In this document: positions 16,022 through 20,804 of the stretch, one piece after another | How positions within the stretch are numbered: the stretch's first letter is position 1 | Layout: each line of letters begins with the position of its first letter | DNA from: Demequinaceae bacterium UBA4004 | GTDB lineage: Bacteria; Actinomycetota; Actinomycetes; Actinomycetales; Demequinaceae | NCBI GenBank assembly: GCA_002384765.1 | Contig: DGBM01000279.1 | Span: 4,262 to 25,065 of the forward strand | DNA length: 20,804 nucleotides | Direction of reading: 5' to 3' | Position numbers and translations under genes: made by a program | The notes under the pieces: model-generated | The model's input: only the letters and a program-made list of their open reading frames with translations | Databases searched by the model: none | What the model was told of the DNA's origin: nothing

Positions 16022-18253
16022 CTAGTCGAGTGCAGACAACGGCACGCGGTTGTCGTCGGCGGGCATGTGCTTCACACGGGCGGCGATCTCCGTGTGGCGT
16101 CCGTGAACCATCGGCCGTTGCTGGGGATTGCCCAGGTAGCCGCACGTGCGCTTGACGACGTCACAGGTACGCGGATCCTCGTTGCCACATCCCGGACATG
16201 AGAAGCCGCGGGCTGTCGGGGTGAAGTCGCCCGCGAATCCGCACTCGTAGCAGCGGTCGATGGGCGTGTTCGTTCCGAGGTAGCCCACGCGGTCATACGA
16301 GTAGTCCCACACCGCCTCGAGCGCCTTCGGGTTCTGCTGGAGCACCGGGTACTCGCAGTAGTGGATGAACCCACCCGACGTGTAACGCGCGTACTCCGCC
16401 TCGAAGTCGAGCTTCTCGAACGGCGTGGGGCTCTTGCGCACGTCGTAGTGGAAACTGTTCGTGTAGTAGTCCTTGTCGGTGATGTCTGGGACCGAACCGA
16501 AACGTTCCTTGTCGAGACGGCAGAAACGATCCGTGAGGCTTTCGCTCGGCGTCGAGTACACGCTCACCTGATACCCCGACTCCGCGGTCCACTCCTTGGC
16601 GTGCGATTGGAGCGACTCCAGCACGCTCAACGTCAGGTGCTTGGCGTCGGGGTTGCTCTCCCACTCGGGACCGAAGAAGGCCGTCGCGACCTCGTACAGC
16701 CCGATGTACCCGAGCGACACCGTCGCGCGTCCGCCTCGGAACAAGGTGTCGACCTCGTCCGTGGGGTTGAGACGTTTACCAAATGCACCGTGGACGTAGA
16801 GGATGGGCGCATTGCCCGGCACGGCCTCCTTGCACCGCTCCACGCGGTACATGATGGCGTCGCGCATCGTCGCCAGGCGTTCTTCAAGCAGCGCCCAGAA
16901 GATGCCGACGTCGCCCTCAGACTCCAGGGCGATGCGCGGCAAATTGAGGGTCACGACGCCGAGATTCATGCGCCCCTCGACGCGGTCGTCGCCGTTCTCG
17001 TCCTCCCACCCTTGCAGGAAAGACCGGCAGCCCATGGGGGCCTTGAAGGAGCCCGTAAGTTCGACGATCTTGTCGTAGTTCAGCACGTCGGGGTACATGC
17101 GCTTGGTGGCGCACTCGACGGCGAGTTCCTTGATGTCGTAGTTCGGATCGCCGGCCTTGCGGTTGAGCCCCTCCTTGATGGTGAACAGCAGCTTGGGGAA
17201 GATCGCGGTGCGTCCCTCTTTGCCGAGTCCGCTGAGGCGGTTCTGAAGGATCGCGCGTTGGATCTCCTTCTCGTACCATCCGTGGCCCAAACCGAACCCC
17301 AACGAGGTGAACGGCGTCTGCCCGTTGGACGTGAACAGCGTGTTGATCTCGTATTCGAGCGACTGCATGGCGTCGTAGATGTCTTTACGGGTCTTCGATG
17401 CGGCGAATTCGGCGCGCCGGTCGACGTCCTCGATCCACTGCTCCGCGTCGGCCTCGTGCTTCGCGTAGTTCATGGCCGCGTAGGGGGCCAGCAGTTCGTC
17501 GATGCGGTTGACGGTGCAGCCTCCGTACTGACTCGAGGACACGTTCGCAATGATCTGCGAAATCTGCGCCGTCGCCGTGCCGATGGACCGGGGCGAGTCC
17601 ACCTGCGCATTGCCGATACGGAAACCCTTGGACAGCATCGTCTCGAAGTCGATGAGGCAGCAGTTCGTCATCGGTGCATAGGGGTGATAGTCGAGGTCGT
17701 GGTAGTGAATGTCGCCCTTCTGGTGGGCGTTTGCGACGTGAGCCGGCAACATGCGCAGCCCGATGGCCTTGCCCACCGTGCCCGCCGTCAGGTCCCGCTG
17801 CGTATTGAACACCTCGGCGTCCTTGTTGGCGTTCTCGTTCACCACGCTCGAGTCCTTGTCGAGCAGCTTCACGATGGAGTGGTTGAGGTCCGTCGCCTTG
17901 CTGCGCGAGAAGTCACGCTGCACGCGGTAGTCGATATACGCCTGCGCGACGTCGTACTCCCGGGCCTCCAGGAGCACGTGCTCCACCACGGACTGGATCT
18001 CGTAGATCTTGACCTCGCCCACGAAGCGCTCCGCGAGCTCCTTGTCGACGCGCGTGACGAGGTGCTTGATCGACCGCTCATGCATGGCCCCACGTTCACC
18101 GTGGACCGCCGCGAAGGCCTTTGTCAGGGCCGCGCCGATGCGCCCGTCATCAAAACGCAAGGTGCGGCCGTCACGCTTGACGACGAGGAGCGTCGCCTGA
18201 TCGCTCGAGGCCTCCGCCGGGGATGCCGTGCCGTTCAGGTCCGTGATGCTCAT
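16022..18253 (-). CDS. nrdD: Anaerobic (class III) ribonucleoside-triphosphate reductase
   Basis: The start at ATG 18253 follows GAGGAG at good spacing and gives 743 residues; an extension to 18295 is unlikely. Residues about 18-110 form an ATP-cone (VVKRDGRTLRFDDGRIGAAL) that senses ATP/dATP. The barrel domain has NANKDAEVFNTQRDLTAGTVGKA, YHDLDYHPYAPMTNCCLID and SSSQYGGC. A zinc site CYECGF...CPGCG lies near the end, followed by RTCGYLGNPQQRPM, in which Gly705 is the glycyl-radical site. It reduces ribonucleoside triphosphates to deoxy forms with formate as the usual reductant, in the cytoplasm under anoxia. It forms an operon with nrdG. Two NrdR boxes upstream imply repression when deoxynucleotides are plentiful. 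The gene indicates that the host can grow without oxygen. Confidence 0.97.
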   Translation of the reverse strand: MSITDLNGTASPAEASSDQATLLVVKRDGRTLRFDDGRIGAALTKAFAAVHGERGAMHERSIKHLVTRVDKELAERFVGEVKIYEIQSVVEHVLLEAREYDVAQAYIDYRVQRDFSRSKATDLNHSIVKLLDKDSSVVNENANKDAEVFNTQRDLTAGTVGKAIGLRMLPAHVANAHQKGDIHYHDLDYHPYAPMTNCCLIDFETMLSKGFRIGNAQVDSPRSIGTATAQISQIIANVSSSQYGGCTVNRIDELLAPYAAMNYAKHEADAEQWIEDVDRRAEFAASKTRKDIYDAMQSLEYEINTLFTSNGQTPFTSLGFGLGHGWYEKEIQRAILQNRLSGLGKEGRTAIFPKLLFTIKEGLNRKAGDPNYDIKELAVECATKRMYPDVLNYDKIVELTGSFKAPMGCRSFLQGWEDENGDDRVEGRMNLGVVTLNLPRIALESEGDVGIFWALLEERLATMRDAIMYRVERCKEAVPGNAPILYVHGAFGKRLNPTDEVDTLFRGGRATVSLGYIGLYEVATAFFGPEWESNPDAKHLTLSVLESLQSHAKEWTAESGYQVSVYSTPSESLTDRFCRLDKERFGSVPDITDKDYYTNSFHYDVRKSPTPFEKLDFEAEYARYTSGGFIHYCEYPVLQQNPKALEAVWDYSYDRVGYLGTNTPIDRCYECGFAGDFTPTARGFSCPGCGNEDPRTCDVVKRTCGYLGNPQQRPMVHGRHTEIAARVKHMPADDNRVPLSALD

Positions 18254-18323
18254 GGTGCTCCTCTGCTGCTGACAATCGCTTCGACATTGCACCACTCGGG
18301 GCAGTCTCTCGTGGTCCCGCCGA

Positions 18324-18339
18324 CCACTACATATGGTGT
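18324..18339 (-). promoter_or_regulatory. NrdR box, proximal to nrdD
   Basis: The plus-strand sequence CCACTACATATGGTGT matches the 16-base NrdR-box pattern (ACACnAnATATnGTGT type) with one weak end. It lies about 70 bases before the nrdD ATG. Start-to-start distance to the second box is 32 bases, three helical turns, as in known NrdR operator pairs. NrdR is a zinc-ribbon/ATP-cone repressor of ribonucleotide reductase genes; its own gene is not in this window. Confidence 0.8.
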
Positions 18340-18355
18340 GAAAGGCGAAGCACCA

Positions 18356-18371
18356 ACACTATTTCTAGTGT
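18356..18371 (-). promoter_or_regulatory. NrdR box, distal to nrdD
   Basis: The plus-strand sequence ACACTATTTCTAGTGT is a near-perfect palindrome matching the NrdR-box consensus. It is separated from the proximal box by 16 bases. On the minus strand TTGGTG (18354-18349), 17 bases and TATGTA (18331-18326 region) could be the promoter, so the two boxes would bracket or cover it. Confidence 0.85.
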
Positions 18372-18409
18372 TTGGGCATCCATAGGCCGTTGGTCCCTGG
18401 ACCCACCTG

Positions 18410-19498
18410 TCAGCGAGAGCGCGCGCCCTCCGCAGCGCCCTGAATACGCACGCCCAGCAACGGATCAAACATCGCGCCAGTCGCGCTCATGACCACGTCG
18501 GCACCGGCGTGTCGCATAGCGGCGTAATCCTCTTGACTCCGCACCCCTCCGACCCCAATGATCGAGAAGTCGTGACGTCCGCGGTCTCGCAGCGCGGCCA
18601 GGCGCCCCACCATCTCCAGCCCGGCCCACGCGATCGCGGCGCCGCACACGCCCCCCACGTCCCGACCCTCGCCAGGCAAGGCTTGGCGACCGTCCGGGCG
18701 CACCAGCGTGGCGGAGATCGTATTGACCGCCGCGTACCCCTGCACGATGTCGCGCGTGGCGGCCACCAGCTGCGCCAGCGGGGGATCTTCGACAAAGTAC
18801 GCCAATTTCAGCACCACGGGCAGATCCCCCACGGCGTTCTTGACAGCATCGGCGACTTTGACCACCATCGGCGTGTCGAAACACAGCAGGTCGGCGGCGC
18901 CCTCGTTCGGGCAACTGAGGTTCAACTCAAGGACCCGCGCACCCGTCTCGGCCACGAGCGTCGCCGCGCGCACATGGTCGGCAATGTATGCCGACTCCCG
19001 GTCGCCCACCGCCTCCTCATCCCGCGTGCCTTGAAAGGACCCCACGAGCAGTTGACCTCGCCCCGCCGCAAGCACTGCGGAAGCCATGTCAGGTTGCCAC
19101 TCGTCGGGATCTCGCGATGGCACGCCCAAGGAGTTCGTGATGCTCGTGACGTGCCGGAAGTCGTTGTCCGCAACAACGGGAAGCCGAGAGCGCTCCACGG
19201 TCAAGGGCCCGTCCAGGTGTACCGCGAGCGTGTTGGGGAAGGGGTGTGCCTGGCGGGCGCGGGTCCTCACGGTCTTGTACACGTTGACGTCATATCCGGT
19301 CCGGAACGCCGCCTCACAGAATGCGGCGTTGAGCAACGGGCCGGCGGGAATCCCAAAGGGGCGGTTCACCGCATGGCCGAGGAATTCCGCGCAGGGACTT
19401 CCAGCGCACACGTACGGCGAAGGCTCCCGAAAGCCGCCGAACGGGCCGTGCGCATCATTGTCCTCGTATGTACGCATCGGGTCGTAGAACGGAACCAT
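18410..19498 (-). CDS. pyrD: Dihydroorotate dehydrogenase, class 1-type
   Basis: The 362-residue FMN barrel has the class 1 pattern LELNLSCPNEG with Cys196 as the catalytic base (class 2 enzymes use Ser). Other FMN or substrate residues are Lys75 in VYKTVRTR, Asn122 in TSITNSLG, Lys231 in VVLKLAYF, and the phosphate-binding IIGVGGVRSQEDY. It oxidises dihydroorotate to orotate in pyrimidine synthesis. No pyrK partner is next to it, so it may be fumarate-using (1A-like) rather than NAD-linked (1B), though this cannot be settled by eye. It is about 50 residues longer than a typical class 1 enzyme, mostly at the N-terminus, which has CAGSPCAEF. The ATG at 19498 has no good Shine-Dalgarno; TAGCGT lies eight bases upstream. 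ATG 19477 is an alternative start. It is 156 bases upstream of nrdD on the same strand. Confidence 0.8.
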   Translation of the reverse strand: MVPFYDPMRTYEDNDAHGPFGGFREPSPYVCAGSPCAEFLGHAVNRPFGIPAGPLLNAAFCEAAFRTGYDVNVYKTVRTRARQAHPFPNTLAVHLDGPLTVERSRLPVVADNDFRHVTSITNSLGVPSRDPDEWQPDMASAVLAAGRGQLLVGSFQGTRDEEAVGDRESAYIADHVRAATLVAETGARVLELNLSCPNEGAADLLCFDTPMVVKVADAVKNAVGDLPVVLKLAYFVEDPPLAQLVAATRDIVQGYAAVNTISATLVRPDGRQALPGEGRDVGGVCGAAIAWAGLEMVGRLAALRDRGRHDFSIIGVGGVRSQEDYAAMRHAGADVVMSATGAMFDPLLGVRIQGAAEGARSR

Positions 19499-19572
19499 GT
19501 ATGTCGACGCTAGGCGCCTTGATCGTCTCTCGTCCGGGACGCCGGTCCCCCACGATCACGCGATGTGCGCCG

Positions 19573-20754
19573 CTACAGGTCGCCGTCCTGGTGCGCGACC
19601 ACCCTGGCACGCCCCGCCCTCTTGGCTCGATAGAGGGCGTCGTCAGCCAATTGGATGGTCTCATGGAGACTCATGTGGTCCTGGATGACCGCGACTCCGT
19701 AGCTCACCGTCGGGATGTGCCGATCGGGGTCGGCGGAGTCGATGAAGGTGTCGTTGATGGCACCCGTCACCTTTATCGCCCTGTCGGCATCCGCGTCGTT
19801 CAAGAAGACCACGAATTCTTCGCCGCCGAACCTCGCGGCAAGATCCCCGTCCCCAAGAACCGTCCGGATGGCCTGCGAGTAGCCCGCGAGCACGGCGTCT
19901 CCATAACTGTGCCCGTACACGTCGTTGACGTCCTTGAAGTGGTCGATGTCGGCGACGATGACCGTAGCCACCGCGCCGCCGTCCGTGCGGTCACGCATGA
20001 GGTTCTCGACACGTTCCACGAACGCGGAGCGGTGTAGCAGGCCGGTGAGATCATCCGTAGATGCCTTCGCTCTCCACGCGAGCGCCATCTCATAATGACT
20101 GAGTGCGGTGACGGTGTACGAAACCACCACCAGCATGAGCATGATCAGAAAAGTGGTGGTGAAGGGGCCGACCCAGTCGCGATAGAAATCCGAGTCGGGA
20201 CCCACGGACAGGAACGTCACAAGTCGCACCACATAGAACGCCGAGGCCAATACCGACGCGACCATCAGGGTCGCGATCGCGGGTCCCGTCTCTGCGCGTC
20301 GGTCCACACGCCCCCCGCGCACGTTGGTACGGTACTCCGCGACCAATTCCGCCGCCGACAGTCCCAGCATTGCCGCCATTGCCGCCAGTAACGACGCACC
20401 CGCGGGCCACGAGTTCCCTTCGGGCCGCTCCCACCACGTCGCAAGCCCGGTCGCAACGGCGGGGCCCGCAAGGAACCACCACCGCACCCGGAGCCCCCGC
20501 AGCGAACGCGCCGCCCCCCAAGCAAACGACGCGCCCAGCACGGAAGCACCGTTGCCGATCACCGCAGCGGCGGTCGCGGTCGAGCCCTCCCCGACGACGT
20601 AAGCCAGGGTACCCATCGCGGACGCGGCGACAACACCGCTCCACCACGCGGCAAAGGCCGAATGCGTGGGTCTGTAGGTGCCCAGGCTCAGCAGGAGAAA
20701 CACACACACCGCCACGGCGGCTTGCGCGGTGCGAAGGGTATCGAGATCTCCCAT
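19573..20754 (-). CDS. Membrane-anchored diguanylate cyclase (GGDEF)
   Basis: The 393-residue protein begins with about 220 residues holding six or seven membrane helices (for example AAVAVCVFLLLSLG and TTTFLIMLMLVVVSYTVTAL), with no recognisable periplasmic sensor domain. A short coiled segment (HYEMALAWRAKASTDDLTGLLHRSAF) leads into a C-terminal GGDEF domain. The active-site motif is GGEEF at 310-314, compatible with synthesis of cyclic di-GMP from two GTP; DIDHFKDVNDVYGHSYGD is the conserved metal and GTP-binding region. The inhibitory I-site RxxD, normally five residues before GGEEF, is replaced by GDGD, so product feedback inhibition is probably lost. No EAL domain is attached. TAGTCT lies six bases before the ATG at 20754, so the message is probably leaderless. 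It ends 74 bases before the DHODH start. Confidence 0.93.
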   Translation of the reverse strand: MGDLDTLRTAQAAVAVCVFLLLSLGTYRPTHSAFAAWWSGVVAASAMGTLAYVVGEGSTATAAAVIGNGASVLGASFAWGAARSLRGLRVRWWFLAGPAVATGLATWWERPEGNSWPAGASLLAAMAAMLGLSAAELVAEYRTNVRGGRVDRRAETGPAIATLMVASVLASAFYVVRLVTFLSVGPDSDFYRDWVGPFTTTFLIMLMLVVVSYTVTALSHYEMALAWRAKASTDDLTGLLHRSAFVERVENLMRDRTDGGAVATVIVADIDHFKDVNDVYGHSYGDAVLAGYSQAIRTVLGDGDLAARFGGEEFVVFLNDADADRAIKVTGAINDTFIDSADPDRHIPTVSYGVAVIQDHMSLHETIQLADDALYRAKRAGRARVVAHQDGDL

Positions 20755-20766
20755 GAACTGAGACTA
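20755..20766 (-). promoter_or_regulatory. Putative leaderless -10 box of the diguanylate cyclase gene
   Basis: On the minus strand TAGTCT (20766-20761) fits TANNNT and is followed by CAGTTC and the ATG at 20754. No Shine-Dalgarno is present. A -35 element 17-18 bases farther upstream (TGTTCG or CTGTTC) is weak. Confidence 0.45.
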
Positions 20767-20804
20767 GAGGCAGCACGACCCGCCGAACAGCAGCGCGCCT
20801 ACCT

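Noticed and set aside
16361..18385. A 674-codon plus-strand open frame opposite nrdD
   Set aside because: It mirrors the third-position GC bias of nrdD and has no recognisable motif. The NrdD frame on the other strand is complete and well conserved.
18385..18409. Short inverted repeat GGTCCCTGGACC as a terminator after pyrD
   Set aside because: The stem is only four or five pairs with a two- to four-base loop and no T-run on the minus strand; it is too weak to call.

Overview
The window is a gene-dense stretch of a high-GC actinobacterial chromosome, probably from a facultatively anaerobic member of the Micrococcales (Cellulomonas/Demequina-like). This placement is an inference. It rests on GC-rich third codon positions, several gene starts that look leaderless (a TANNNT box 6-7 bases before the start codon), actinobacterial-style RNB, EI24 and PutA proteins, and an oxygen-sensitive class III ribonucleotide reductase. 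I saw no rRNA, tRNA, CRISPR array, insertion sequence, integrase or phage gene. No gene-free gap exceeds 300 bases; the longest are about 130 bases (11956-12084) and 156 bases (18254-18409).

Layout from left to right. Positions 1-1156 (minus) hold the N-terminal part of an RNB-domain exoribonuclease that runs off the left edge. It is divergent from a MarR-type regulator (1235-1729). A minus-strand run at 1726-4949 encodes an UMF1-type MFS transporter, an OsmC-type peroxidase, a small membrane protein with a Cys-Pro-Val-Cys motif behind a CsoR-like operator, and an EI24-domain membrane protein. A plus-strand operon at 5031-7473 encodes an alpha/beta hydrolase, a glycerophosphodiester phosphodiesterase and a class I glutamine-amidotransferase-like peptidase, with overlapping stops and starts. 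Bifunctional PutA (7514-10930, minus) is divergent from a LysR regulator (11032-11955). A 521-residue SDR-like protein with an N-terminal zinc ribbon follows (12085-13650). Next comes a visibly decayed ABC exporter, natA-like and natB-like (13704-15453), with deletions, frameshifts and stops. The right end, all minus strand, holds nrdG and nrdD behind a tandem pair of NrdR boxes, a class 1-type dihydroorotate dehydrogenase, and a membrane-anchored diguanylate cyclase.

How the genes may fit together. NrdD/NrdG plus a class 1 DHODH would supply deoxyribonucleotides and orotate without oxygen. PutA with its divergent LysR looks like a proline-catabolism unit. The hydrolase-phosphodiesterase-amidotransferase operon is consistent with stepwise breakdown of phospholipid or other scavenged compounds, but its substrates are unknown. 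No clear new defence or mobile system is present. The best candidates for new biology are the zinc-ribbon SDR without the usual catalytic tyrosine and the CsoR-like-operator/CPxC membrane protein unit.
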